Source: CBDCYN01 sp965224205
GTDB taxonomy: Bacteria > Planctomycetota > Phycisphaerae > Phycisphaerales > Phycisphaeraceae
Assembly (NCBI GenBank): GCA_965224205.1
Contig: CBDCYN010000036.1
Location: forward strand, 1-64,000
Reading direction: 5' to 3'
Length of the DNA: 64,000 nt
Part shown: positions 8,504 to 16,738 of the stretch, in pieces
Layout of the letters: each line of letters begins with the position of its first letter
Numbering within the stretch: position 1 is the stretch's first letter
Translations under genes and position numbers: made by a program
The notes under the pieces: model-generated
Told to the model about the DNA's origin: nothing
Seen by the model: only the letters and a program-made list of their open reading frames with translations
Database searches by the model: none

Positions 8504-9751
8504 TTAACGGCTGTCTTGCTGGGCAAGGAGTTCTTCAACCTCTGATTGAAGCGTTTCGTCCAGCTGAGGCGAGAAGCCCACATGGACCTTAACAACCTTG
8601 CCACCGCTGATGATCACCGTCTGCGGGATCCCTTGAACTTGATACGCTTCACCGACGGTGCCCTGGGTATCCATCAGCACGGGGATTGTGAAGCCCTCCT
8701 TTTCCCAGTACTCACGAACCGGCTGGGGCTCTTCACGGAGGTTAATCGCGTAGACCGCGACCGGCTTATCGTTTTCCTTCGCCCAGTCATGGAACTTTTG
8801 AAGCAACGGCAGGCCCCGACGGCACGGCCCGCACCACGTGGCCCAGAAGTCGACGACGATGACTTGATCCTCGTGATCCGCGAGGGTGAAAGGTTCCCCA
8901 TCTAGAGAGCTGAGCTCGATGGGCGGGGCGTCTTGGCCTTCGATCCCGGTAACGGTGTTAGCAGACCCTCCGCCGCCCGGCGCCCCGCCGAATAAAGCCT
9001 GCTGAAATTCCGCGAGGGTCTGCGATTCTGTCGAGTTGGCGGTTTCAAACGCGAACGTACCCTCGTCGAGGGGCTCATTGTGACTGGCGACCCGGACCTC
9101 ATAACGGATCGTGAAAGTCGCGTCGTCTCCCTGGCCGTGATGTTGGGGGTCGACCGCTACCTGAGCGATGGTCACCAGGTGGTTCTGTGGGTCGAGCCAC
9201 AGCGTCATCGTCCCGAACTTGGTTGGGAACCGCAGCCCGGGTTGGTCCGCAGAATTTGGAGCGACGTACTTCACGGAATCGGGCCTGAGCAAACCGTCCC
9301 AGTCTCCTTGGAGCAGCAGCGTGAGGTCGGGCGGCAGCTGGTCATGGATGAACGGGATCGCCTCAACCAGGGCTGCGTAATCGGTAGGGTCTGTCGCGGG
9401 GAGCTTGAGGTGGTGGTCCTGGGTGTGGGCGGCTTTTAACCAAACGTGGGTGCCGTCGCTGACCACGCGGATCTCGGGCGTATCAATCACCAGCTGATCA
9501 TTGGGTCGGTCGAACGATACAAATAGGTCCGCGGATCGGACGTTCTCCCACCGGCCGCTCTGGGCACGCATGCTGAAACGGACCGTGGATTGGTAGGTTT
9601 CGGTATTGCTGTAAGCCGCCTGCATCGCTTCGAGAAGCTGTTGGCCGGCGGGGTCCTGCTGAGCCGGCGGAGGAGCAGCCGATACAAACGGGGACGAAGA
9701 CACCGCCAGGCAAATCATGGCTGACATAAACAGGGCGCAGGTAGATTTCAT
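8504..9751 (-). CDS. Fusion of a LolA/DUF2092-like domain and a TlpA-type thioredoxin
   Basis: 415 residues. A signal peptide (about 1-25) is followed by a LolA-like, outer-membrane-lipoprotein-sorting type beta domain (about 35-240; for example YQSTVRFSMRAQSGRWENV). A Gly-rich linker near 258-263 precedes a TlpA/ResA-like thioredoxin fold (about 270-412). The redox pair is Cys307-GP-Cys310 in WATWCGPCRRG, with the cis-Pro loop GIPQTVII. TlpA proteins reduce or exchange disulphides outside the cytoplasm. Fusion of a lipoprotein-carrier-like domain to a thioredoxin recurs in planctomycetes, but its substrate is unknown. It is the upstream partner of the YdjY-like gene. Confidence 0.8.
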   Translation of the reverse strand: MKSTCALFMSAMICLAVSSSPFVSAAPPPAQQDPAGQQLLEAMQAAYSNTETYQSTVRFSMRAQSGRWENVRSADLFVSFDRPNDQLVIDTPEIRVVSDGTHVWLKAAHTQDHHLKLPATDPTDYAALVEAIPFIHDQLPPDLTLLLQGDWDGLLRPDSVKYVAPNSADQPGLRFPTKFGTMTLWLDPQNHLVTIAQVAVDPQHHGQGDDATFTIRYEVRVASHNEPLDEGTFAFETANSTESQTLAEFQQALFGGAPGGGGSANTVTGIEGQDAPPIELSSLDGEPFTLADHEDQVIVVDFWATWCGPCRRGLPLLQKFHDWAKENDKPVAVYAINLREEPQPVREYWEKEGFTIPVLMDTQGTVGEAYQVQGIPQTVIISGGKVVKVHVGFSPQLDETLQSEVEELLAQQDSR

Positions 9752-9817
9752 AAAAAGCTCCGGTCGGCGAATCGAGGAACGAGAACGACATCGGCCTCAT
9801 CCGCCGTGACCGACGTA

Positions 9818-10057
9818 CTAAGGGATGGTATCAGACAACATACGCTCGAGCGAGCCCCACAGTTCTACCCCGATCTCGGCAATAAAATAATCCCGGAGCT
9901 TGTACACTTGGCGGGTGTCGCCGATATCGCTTATGCACCAGCAGTTTTGGACACCTGTCTCGGATGAAATCAGGACATGATTCGGGTGCCTGGCGAGGAA
10001 ATTTTTGATGTCCAATGAATCTGCGACCCGGTATTTTAAAACACGACGCGCACACAC
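9818..10057 (-). CDS. Small hypothetical protein
   Basis: 79 codons from a GTG start at 10057. The composition looks protein-like (FLARHPNHVLISSETGVQNCWCI, then a predicted amphipathic helix LRDYFIAEIGVELWGSLERML), with no signal peptide or membrane segment. No Shine-Dalgarno site is clear and no family is recognised. It lies 66 bases upstream of the TlpA-like gene on the same strand. It could be a real small protein or chance. Confidence 0.35.
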   Translation of the reverse strand: MCARRVLKYRVADSLDIKNFLARHPNHVLISSETGVQNCWCISDIGDTRQVYKLRDYFIAEIGVELWGSLERMLSDTIP

Positions 10058-10142
10058 CCGTGGGGCCGGTTGCGGATAGGTTTGAGATCGGAATGCTTTT
10101 TAACACGGTTTGTGATACCCCCGAGGTGTTTCATAGCTGGGC

Positions 10143-11366
10143 ATGAATCGCGACACAAACAACAAGCCGTCGGCTCACAACGGCCCACCCTGGATCCTAT
10201 CACCCTATGACCGCGGTTGGATCGATCGCCAATGGCTAGGGGTTGGCACGTGCATGTTGGTTTCCGCTACGGTCTTTTTTGGTTATCGAGCGGTTCTGAG
10301 CGTCGTGCTAACGGCGTGCGCGGCGGGTTTGTCTTACATCGTCGTCGGGGCTGGTCTGCGCCGGTATCGCCCCGATCGCCCGGCCCAGCCGTGGCTTCAT
10401 ATCCTTTCGACTAGTTTACTGCTAGGGGGGAGCCTGCCTCTGTCTTACCGGGCGGTCGTGCCGGTGATGAGTGGGGCGATATTGGGGGCTGCGTTGCATG
10501 GGGTGGGCCGGGCAAGCCGGGTACGTCTTGACCCCATCGCGTTGGTGATGGTGATCACGTGCCTGGCCCCCGAGGTGATCGGGGGGCTAAGCCCCACAGC
10601 CACGATGCCCCCGATGTTTGCGCGTGTGTCGGCGGTATTGAGGCCTCAGCGGGTGGTCACCGGAGACGCGTTCGATGCCGGGCCATCGAATCAAGCGGTC
10701 TGGTCTTGGTGGTCCCCGGTGGGTCAGGGGTACGACGCCATCCGGCGAGCGGACCCTTATGCTTATTGGATCACACATCAGCACGCGGTCTTAGCCCTTG
10801 ACGCCAAAGACGCCAGCGCATGGCTGGGCAGCCTTGAGTTGTGCGCGATGGGGGAACTCTTGCTGGGCCCGATCCCGGGGTCGGTCGGTGGGACCAGTCG
10901 GGGGATGATGATGGCGGTAGGGTTTTATCTGATGTACCGTCGACTGGCGTGGTGGCGAGGGGCCCTGGTTGGCCTCATCGCTTGGGGGGGCACCCTGATG
11001 ATCATGCCCTTGGTCTATGATCACCACTGGAGCCTCGTGGCGCTGCGGCTGATCGACGTGGGGGCGGTCAACGCGATCGTCTACTTGGGTTACGCTTTGC
11101 TGACGTCGCCGTTTGCATTGATGGTCCTCGTCTTGGCCCCCCGCACCGCGCCGATGGGCGCCCCGGGCAAGACCCTCTATTACGCGGTGATCGGTAGCGG
11201 CCTGGTCTTAGGGCAATGGATCGTGGCTACCCCAAGCGCACCGTACCTGGCCCTGGTGGCCGCCGGCCTCCTTAGCAGGCCGATGGACTCGTTTAGAAGT
11301 CCCAGGCCCATGATACCGATCCCGGATGAGAATACGGCGTGCCTGATGGCCGCGGCAGAGGAATGA
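10143..11366 (+). CDS. NqrB/RnfD-like polytopic membrane protein (orphan)
   Basis: 407 residues with about nine to ten hydrophobic segments. The best family clue is GPIPGSVGGTSRGMM (around 236-250), which resembles the PGSIGETSALA loop of NqrB/RnfD, membrane subunits of sodium- or proton-coupled NADH:quinone or ferredoxin oxidoreductases. The helices either side fit that fold. In the classical proteins a Thr in an S(G)AT motif carries covalent FMN; no such motif is seen in the expected place (GYDAIRRADPY), and no other nqr/rnf genes are adjacent. It may be a flavin-less paralogue with another role. The ATG at 10143 is the only good start; the soluble loop around 185-225 is unusually long. Confidence 0.55.
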   Translation: MNRDTNNKPSAHNGPPWILSPYDRGWIDRQWLGVGTCMLVSATVFFGYRAVLSVVLTACAAGLSYIVVGAGLRRYRPDRPAQPWLHILSTSLLLGGSLPLSYRAVVPVMSGAILGAALHGVGRASRVRLDPIALVMVITCLAPEVIGGLSPTATMPPMFARVSAVLRPQRVVTGDAFDAGPSNQAVWSWWSPVGQGYDAIRRADPYAYWITHQHAVLALDAKDASAWLGSLELCAMGELLLGPIPGSVGGTSRGMMMAVGFYLMYRRLAWWRGALVGLIAWGGTLMIMPLVYDHHWSLVALRLIDVGAVNAIVYLGYALLTSPFALMVLVLAPRTAPMGAPGKTLYYAVIGSGLVLGQWIVATPSAPYLALVAAGLLSRPMDSFRSPRPMIPIPDENTACLMAAAEE

Positions 11367-11372
11367 TCGGGC

Positions 11373-11399
11373 CTAAATGATCGTCTCTAAATCATTTAG
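11373..11399 (+). terminator. Weak hairpin after the NqrB/RnfD-like gene
   Basis: A 9-bp perfect inverted repeat (CTAAATGAT / ATCATTTAG) with a 9-base loop lies just after the stop codon. There is no good T tract, so a terminator role is tentative. Confidence 0.3.
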
Positions 11400-11450
11400 A
11401 AAACGGTATTTGGATGTGCAACGCGTCTGTCGTCACGGCTATAGAGCTGG

Positions 11451-12338
11451 CTAAAGCAGGTCATCGACCGTGTCATAGGTGTACAACGGGCCGGTGTCGA
11501 GCATCTGCCGGACGGTGACCTCGTGATCGAAGAAGGTGTGCATCGGGTCGTCGATCCGGTGGAAACGCAGCTCGTTCGATTCGCTCTGAGACGGGAGGTA
11601 TTCCGCGTTTGGGTGGCGTTGCTGCCAAGCGGCCCAGATCCGATCGACGTTGCAGTGATGAAGGAAAAAAGCGGGGTCGTTGGGCGAGGTCGAGATGACC
11701 ATATCCCCCCCGACCCAAACGTGCACGGCGTTGTGGAGCCGGCCCGCGCCGATCCAGCCTTCTAGGTGATTGCGTAACCCGGTGGTGAAGCGGTCGTAGA
11801 ACGGCTGGTCGTAAACGGCTTGCCCATGGACGATTTCGCGCACCTGGGACGTGGTCGGCAGGCCCAGCCCCCCACCCAACGCCCGGTTGAGGGGGCGGTC
11901 GGTAACGCGCGGGTTATCTGCGATCGGGTTGGGCTCAAGACGAACCGACCAGCTGGGGTGCTCGAATCGGCCCAGTAGATCGGCACCCCATACCGCGGAT
12001 CCCGCCGGGTTGGCCAGCAGCGAATCGGCGCCCCAGTCCCAATACGGCAGGCGGAAATCGTCGTCCCCGAGCGTGTCGCGCAGGAACCACTCGAGCATCA
12101 TCAGCATGTAACGGTGCCATGGAAGGAATGACGGGCCGGAGTGGGCAGCGTTTCGGTCGCGCTGACCGGGTGGGGTGGACAGCATCATGGCGCGGTGGTG
12201 CCAGAAGACGAAAAAGTCGTAGATCGATAGCCCGGCCTGCCCCGGCCATGGGGAAACGGCGGGGTCCTTGAGCCGGACGACCCCCTCGATAAACTGCGCC
12301 GCGGCCCGCGTGTTGATGAGGATATTGTGGCGAATCAT
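11451..12338 (-). CDS. melC2: Tyrosinase (type-3 copper monooxygenase)
   Basis: 295 residues of the tyrosinase family, which hydroxylates phenols and oxidises catechols at a dinuclear copper site. Copper A ligands are His47 (or 48), His66 and His75 (FWHHRAM, AAHSGP, PWHRYM); copper B ligands are His202, His206 and His228 (LHNAVH, FFLHHCNVDRIW). The 66/75 and 202/206/228 spacings match Streptomyces tyrosinase. The ATG at 12338 was chosen because it has a purine-rich GAGAGG about 12 bases upstream and starts directly before the fold; the frame extends 58 more codons with Arg/Pro-rich, non-protein-like composition. No signal peptide is present. A MelC1-like chaperone gene lies 41 bases upstream. 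Confidence 0.9.
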   Translation of the reverse strand: MIRHNILINTRAAAQFIEGVVRLKDPAVSPWPGQAGLSIYDFFVFWHHRAMMLSTPPGQRDRNAAHSGPSFLPWHRYMLMMLEWFLRDTLGDDDFRLPYWDWGADSLLANPAGSAVWGADLLGRFEHPSWSVRLEPNPIADNPRVTDRPLNRALGGGLGLPTTSQVREIVHGQAVYDQPFYDRFTTGLRNHLEGWIGAGRLHNAVHVWVGGDMVISTSPNDPAFFLHHCNVDRIWAAWQQRHPNAEYLPSQSESNELRFHRIDDPMHTFFDHEVTVRQMLDTGPLYTYDTVDDLL

Positions 12339-12379
12339 GTTGCTGTGACCTCTCGCGGACGACCGGGGGCCGGGCCTCG

Positions 12380-12847
12380 CTACGGTTCGTGGCGGTGGAC
12401 GGGGTGTTGCCCCTGGTCGTTGGCGTCTTCGACGATCTGTGGAAAACGGTCCATGAGCTGTTTCACCAAGTCGGAGGTGGACGAGAAGCTTTCGTAAGGA
12501 GTGCTGTGGCATAGGACCCGACCGTCGTTGTCCACAAAAGCGTGGAACTGGACCGACCGGCCGTCGATCTGGATCTCATAGGTGGTGGTGATCTGCACCT
12601 TATGGCCCTTGTGGGTAAACGAGCGCACGCTCGTTAGCGCGCGGTGCATCGGGTGAGGATCGACATACGAAGGGAACTGTTCGGCGATCCAGCCCGGCTG
12701 GGTGTTGCCCTCCGAATGGGGGTCAACCCGTTTCATGGCCTCCACATCCGGCACCAATGACCCGGTGGTTTTGCGGCTGCGGCGTTTGGATGTCTTGGCC
12801 GTTGATCGGGGGGGTGATTTCTTGCGTTTGCTTTTTTTGACCACCAT
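12380..12847 (-). CDS. Probable tyrosinase copper chaperone, MelC1-like
   Basis: 155 residues: a Lys/Arg-rich tail (1-27), a linker, and a C-terminal domain (about 70-140) with the pattern YEIQIDGR...VDNDGRVL...PYESF followed by a helix (SDLVKQLMDRF). This layout (Y-x3-[IV]DG, [ND]-x-DG, then Y-E before a helix) resembles Streptomyces MelC1 'caddie' proteins, which hold apo-tyrosinase and deliver copper. Tyr118 falls where MelC1 has the Tyr that inserts into the active site. Position supports the call: it directly precedes the tyrosinase on the same strand, as melC1 precedes melC2. Unlike MelC1 it lacks a Tat signal. The assignment is by pattern and context; another function is possible. Confidence 0.55.
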   Translation of the reverse strand: MVVKKSKRKKSPPRSTAKTSKRRSRKTTGSLVPDVEAMKRVDPHSEGNTQPGWIAEQFPSYVDPHPMHRALTSVRSFTHKGHKVQITTTYEIQIDGRSVQFHAFVDNDGRVLCHSTPYESFSSTSDLVKQLMDRFPQIVEDANDQGQHPVHRHEP

Positions 12848-12962
12848 AAGGCTTCCCCTTTACCTAACAAACTGTTTCGAAATCTGTATCCCGTTGGTTT
12901 CCGCACTGGCTGACAAGCAGTTAGTGGCACCCGTCCATAGTTTTTGAAACAGCTTCTAAGCT

Positions 12963-13700
12963 TTAATCCAGAGAAGAGTACCGCGGCCCGCGGGTTATGC
13001 CCCAAACGCTGGCCAAGAGCAGCGCCCCGATCGTGCCCGCACCCGGTTCGGGGACCACGAAGACGCTTTGGATCGTCACCAAGTTATCGAGGGTCGGCGG
13101 GGTGGTAGTATCGAAGTTGATCAGAGGCAGGTTTGTAAACGCAGCCCCGAATAGGGCGCCTGCGTTAAAGGACGGTACTCCCGCGATCTGGTCGACGACC
13201 GTCATGTCCACGACTTCACCAAACACGGTGAAACCACCGTTTTGAAAGTCCAAGCCGAACGGGTCGTCGCTGCCATCGGGTAGGGCGCCGACGCCCGAGT
13301 TGTCATTTAGATTGATGAACCACTGGCTCGTCGCGCTGTTCGGGGCACCGCCCAGCTTGGCCATCGCGATCGTTCCACGCACGTTGGATATCCCCGATTC
13401 GTTGACCACAGGCGGGTCGGTGGGGATCGAGGTCGGTGGGATCGCCGCAGAGAATCCGCCGCCCTGAATCACGAACCCCGAGATGGAACGGTGGACAATC
13501 GTATCAGTGTAGTCTCCATCCTGAACATAATTTAGAAAATTCGCCACGGTCTGGGGCGTGTCTTCATCAAACAACCGCACGTCGAACGTGCCCAGATTCG
13601 TCTCGAACCGGATCATCGTGTCTGCATGGGCTACGCCCGCTATCGAAAAAGCCCCACCGATCATCGCCGCGTACAGCGGCTTACCCATCGATAATTTCAT
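12963..13700 (-). CDS. Secreted cyclophilin-type peptidyl-prolyl isomerase with PEP-CTERM tail
   Basis: 245 residues. A signal peptide (1-26, ending GVAHA) leads into a cyclophilin domain (about 28-215). Family segments are MIRFETNLGTFDVRLF, TVANFLNYV, IVHRSISGFVIQGGGF (catalytic Arg region) and SQWFINLNDN, then FTVFGEVV. It accelerates cis-trans isomerisation of prolyl bonds, here outside the cytoplasm. The C-terminus is a PEP-CTERM sorting signal (VPEPGAG, hydrophobic helix, basic end), so it should be processed by an exosortase/archaeosortase-type system encoded elsewhere. The ATG at 13700 has AAGGGG about 9 bases upstream. It is a single-gene unit. Confidence 0.88.
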   Translation of the reverse strand: MKLSMGKPLYAAMIGGAFSIAGVAHADTMIRFETNLGTFDVRLFDEDTPQTVANFLNYVQDGDYTDTIVHRSISGFVIQGGGFSAAIPPTSIPTDPPVVNESGISNVRGTIAMAKLGGAPNSATSQWFINLNDNSGVGALPDGSDDPFGLDFQNGGFTVFGEVVDMTVVDQIAGVPSFNAGALFGAAFTNLPLINFDTTTPPTLDNLVTIQSVFVVPEPGAGTIGALLLASVWGITRGPRYSSLD

Positions 13701-13994
13701 GATGAAACCCCTTTCACTTGTCCTGCCGGCGCAACTCTAAAGATACACGGCGATGCCTCTAAAAATCCGCTGCACCTAGATGATTCAAGGATAAAATAGC
13801 TTTCAGCCCCGAGAGCTACGGCGCCCCGGGAGGTATTTCCTAATCATAGGCACCACGATCGTCCGGTCAAACCTGTTTTTCTATCCCGTGATGCGATCGC
13901 CCCGCTCGCCGCTACCCCCATCTGCCCGCACAGTTGAACTCCTCGTCGACGCGATCAACAATACCTGTTTACATGAGGATAAACCCCTGAAGGA

Positions 13995-15116
13995 ATGACC
14001 CATACCATGCGATACGCGATGATCATGGCCGGCGGAACCGGTACGAGGCTGTGGCCGATGAGCCGCGGTGACCAGCCCAAGCAGCTGATCCCGTTTATCC
14101 GTGACAAGAGCCTGCTTGAGGTCGCGATCGAACGGCTTGCCGGTCTGGTGCCGGATCAGCAGATCTACATCTGTGCCGGAGAATCACACCGAAAAGCGAT
14201 TACCCACGCGATCCCGCAGCTGCCGTCCGAGCGGTACCTGGGCGAGCCCATCGGCCGCGACACGCTCAACGCCGCCGGGTTTTCCGCGGCCGTCATCGCC
14301 GCGACCGACCCCGACGCCGTGATCGCGGTATTTACGGCAGATCATGTCATCGAACCCGTCGCCCCGTTTCAGGAACTGGTCCGTACCGGTTTCGAGTTGG
14401 TCCAACGTGAACAAGACACCCTGGTCACATTCGGCGTCACCCCGACCGAGCCGGCCACCGGGTACGGGTATCTTCAGCTGGGCCAGCCGGTGGGTGACAC
14501 CGGTGCGTTCACGGTCAAGCGGTTTAGAGAAAAGCCCGATACCGCGACCGCTTTGCAGTTCTACGACGCCGGGCCCGAGAAGTACCTCTGGAACAGCGGT
14601 ATGTTCGTGTGGAAAGCTTCAACCCTGATGCGTTGCATCCAGCGATACGAACCGGCGACCCACGAGTCGCTATCTGAGGTCGCCGACGCGTGGGGGACTG
14701 ATCGTCAACAAAAGGTGATTCACGACGTTTACCCCTCGCTGAAAAAAATCAGTGTCGACTTCGCAGTGATGCAGCCGGTGACCAAAGACCCCGATCCCCC
14801 GGCACGGGTCGTGGCCGTACCGATGCCCGCGTCGATCGCTTGGCTGGACGTGGGGTCGTGGCCCGCTTACGCCGAGACGTGCGACCGGGATGACGACGGC
14901 AACGCCCTAGCCGCGAACCGGCACCTCCTGATGGGTTGCACCAATACGCTGGCGGCCTCCAGCGATCCGGACCACCTCGTGGCGGCTATCGGCTGCGACG
15001 ACCTGGTGATCATCCACACCCCTCGCGCCACGCTCGTGTGCCCGGCGGACCAAGCCCAGAAGATCAAGGACCTGCACCAACAGGTCGGCGAGAGGTATGG
15101 TCAAGAGATGCTGTAG
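13995..15116 (+). CDS. manC: Mannose-1-phosphate guanylyltransferase
   Basis: 373 residues of the sugar-nucleotidyltransferase family, making GDP-mannose from mannose-1-phosphate and GTP for glycan synthesis. The N-terminal nucleotide-binding signature is AMIMAGGTGTRLWPMSR followed by PKQLIPF. Other family segments are the AVFTADHVIEP loop, FREKPD and YLWNSGMFVW. Length fits the short, single-function form (about 350-370 residues, no isomerase domain). The start used is ATG 13995, with an in-frame ATG four codons later (14007) as a close alternative. No glycan-synthesis genes are adjacent, and a transposable element follows 140 bases downstream. Confidence 0.92.
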   Translation: MTHTMRYAMIMAGGTGTRLWPMSRGDQPKQLIPFIRDKSLLEVAIERLAGLVPDQQIYICAGESHRKAITHAIPQLPSERYLGEPIGRDTLNAAGFSAAVIAATDPDAVIAVFTADHVIEPVAPFQELVRTGFELVQREQDTLVTFGVTPTEPATGYGYLQLGQPVGDTGAFTVKRFREKPDTATALQFYDAGPEKYLWNSGMFVWKASTLMRCIQRYEPATHESLSEVADAWGTDRQQKVIHDVYPSLKKISVDFAVMQPVTKDPDPPARVVAVPMPASIAWLDVGSWPAYAETCDRDDDGNALAANRHLLMGCTNTLAASSDPDHLVAAIGCDDLVIIHTPRATLVCPADQAQKIKDLHQQVGERYGQEML

Positions 15117-15260
15117 GCGATCAGCACACACACTCTCTCGGTAGCAACGCTAAAGCATCGGTGCGATGCGAGGTATATCACAGCAGTACGGGTTGTATGG
15201 TCGGTTTCTCATTATCGTCGATCCGTAGATAAGCATTCGAGCGTTCCCAACTCATCCCTA

Positions 15261-16272
15261 GAGCGCTTGGCGTAATTAATCGCCGCTGGCCGATAAGAGA
15301 GATTTCTGGCAAGGAGGCCAAGGTCATGGCGTATTCGATGGATCTACGTAAGCGGGTGGTATGGGCCGCCGAGTCGGGTCAGACGATCACGGGGGTATCA
15401 CGACAGTTTCGGGTGGCGAGGTCGACGGTTCGCGACTGGTGTGATCGGCACCGCCGGGGCGTGTTGACGCCGGGGGTGCCGGGGCCCAAGGGGTCGGTCA
15501 AGCTTACGGCGGCCGATGAGCAACGGATGCGTGAGGCGGTGGCGGCCAAGCCGGGGATCACGGCCAAGCAGTTGAGGGCGATGCTGAACCTGGGCGTCGT
15601 GGAATCGACGGTGTGCCGGGCGTTGAAGCGGCTGGGGCTGTCGCTCAAAAGAAGTCGCTGATCGCCGCCGAGCAAGATCGCCCCGACGTGGCCCAACGCC
15701 GCCACAACTTCACGATCGCCCGGCGGTTCGTGGACCCGGCCCATCTGGTTTTCCTCGACGAATCTGGGGCCAAGACGGATATGACCCGGCTGTATGGCTG
15801 GTCGCCGATCGGGCAGCGTTGCGTGGACCGCACCCCGCACGGCCGCTGGAAGACGCTCACGATGCTCAGCGCGATCCGGCTCGACGGGGTGATCCAAGGT
15901 GCGACGGTCGTGGTCGATGGCCCGATGAACTCGGCGACGTTCCTGGCCTACACCCAGCAGTTCTTGGCCCCGTCGTTGCGCCCGGGTGACGTGGTCGTGA
16001 TGGACAATCTCTCGAGTCACCAAGCCGCCGCGGTGCGCGAAGCGATCGAGGCCGTCGACGCCGACCTGGGGTACCTGCCCCCGTACAGCCCGGACCTGAA
16101 CCCGATCGAGAAGCTGTGGAGCAAGGTCAAGGCGTGGCTACGCCGCGTCGCCGCCAAGACCTTCGGCACGCTCCAAGACGCCATCGCCGATGCCCTGACA
16201 GACGTCACGCCCACCGAGTGCCAAAACTACTTCACCTCTTGCGGATATGGCGATTATTGACGCAAAACGCTC
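15261..16272 (+). mobile_element. IS630-type element A, copy A1
   Basis: A 1,012-bp element repeated inverted at 48388-49399. Ends are 24-bp imperfect inverted repeats: GAGCGCTTGGCGT... on the left and GAGCGTTTTGCGT... read inward from the right, about 20 of 24 matching. TA flanks both ends (15259-15260 and 16273-16274), as expected for this family. From the translated products, one substitution separates the copies (Pro here, Leu in A2, at 15836). Confidence 0.92.
15326..16260 (+). CDS. IS630-family transposase, -1 frameshift (copy A1)
   Basis: Two phases together encode a transposase of about 310 residues. Phase one (ATG 15326, AAGGAGG nine bases upstream, stop at 15661) holds the helix-turn-helix (ITGVSRQFRVARSTVRDWC) and a linker domain. 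Phase two, ending at 16260, holds the DDE catalytic core: Asp in FLDESGAKTD, Asp in VVMDNLSSH, Glu in SPDLNPIEKLW. The phases join by a -1 slip on the A run at 15647-15650, giving ...SLKKKSLIAAEQ. All four copies of the A and C types share the same arrangement. Confidence 0.88.
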
Positions 16273-16274
16273 TA

Positions 16275-16738
16275 GCGCCTTGAAGTCAGCCACGCGCGTC
16301 AGCAAGCGGGTTCGTCGGCGCCGGGGAGCGTTATGCTTGGACAAGCAACCCTCTGATAACCGTTCGCCGCCGGATGGTTCTTGTCGCAGTTGAGGGCCGG
16401 CAAATCAAGCATTTTCTTATTCGTTTTTATGGGTTTGGCGCAAGTTTCGGTCCGTTTGGGGTAATCCATATACGAGTGCGGGATCGGTCATGTCAAGGCT
16501 CGACTCGGACGTGAGAAGAAAGAACCTACAGAAAAATCCGGGAACTCTTAGCCGGCGTTAGGCTGAGATATCAGAGATTTACGTGGTCGTGATCAGGATC
16601 AATGCGCGATGCATGCGCCTTGACCCTGTCACGGTCAACAAGGATCACGCAGCCACGCGTTGATCCCTTGTGTTTGACCCGATGAACGCCAACGTTTTTT
16701 GGCAACGTAGCTTTATTCCACGAAAGGAGGAATAGAAA
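16275..16738 (+). other. Intergenic region before the RTX gene
   Basis: 464 bases with no convincing gene on either strand. It must hold the promoter of the large RTX-type gene, whose ribosome site (AAAGGAGGA) ends about 8 bases before its ATG. No operator could be recognised. Confidence 0.5.

Noticed and set aside
12339..12512. A 58-residue N-terminal extension of the tyrosinase
   Set aside because: It is Arg/Pro-rich, overlaps the 3' end of the upstream gene and has no family similarity; the ATG at 12338 starts right at the fold.
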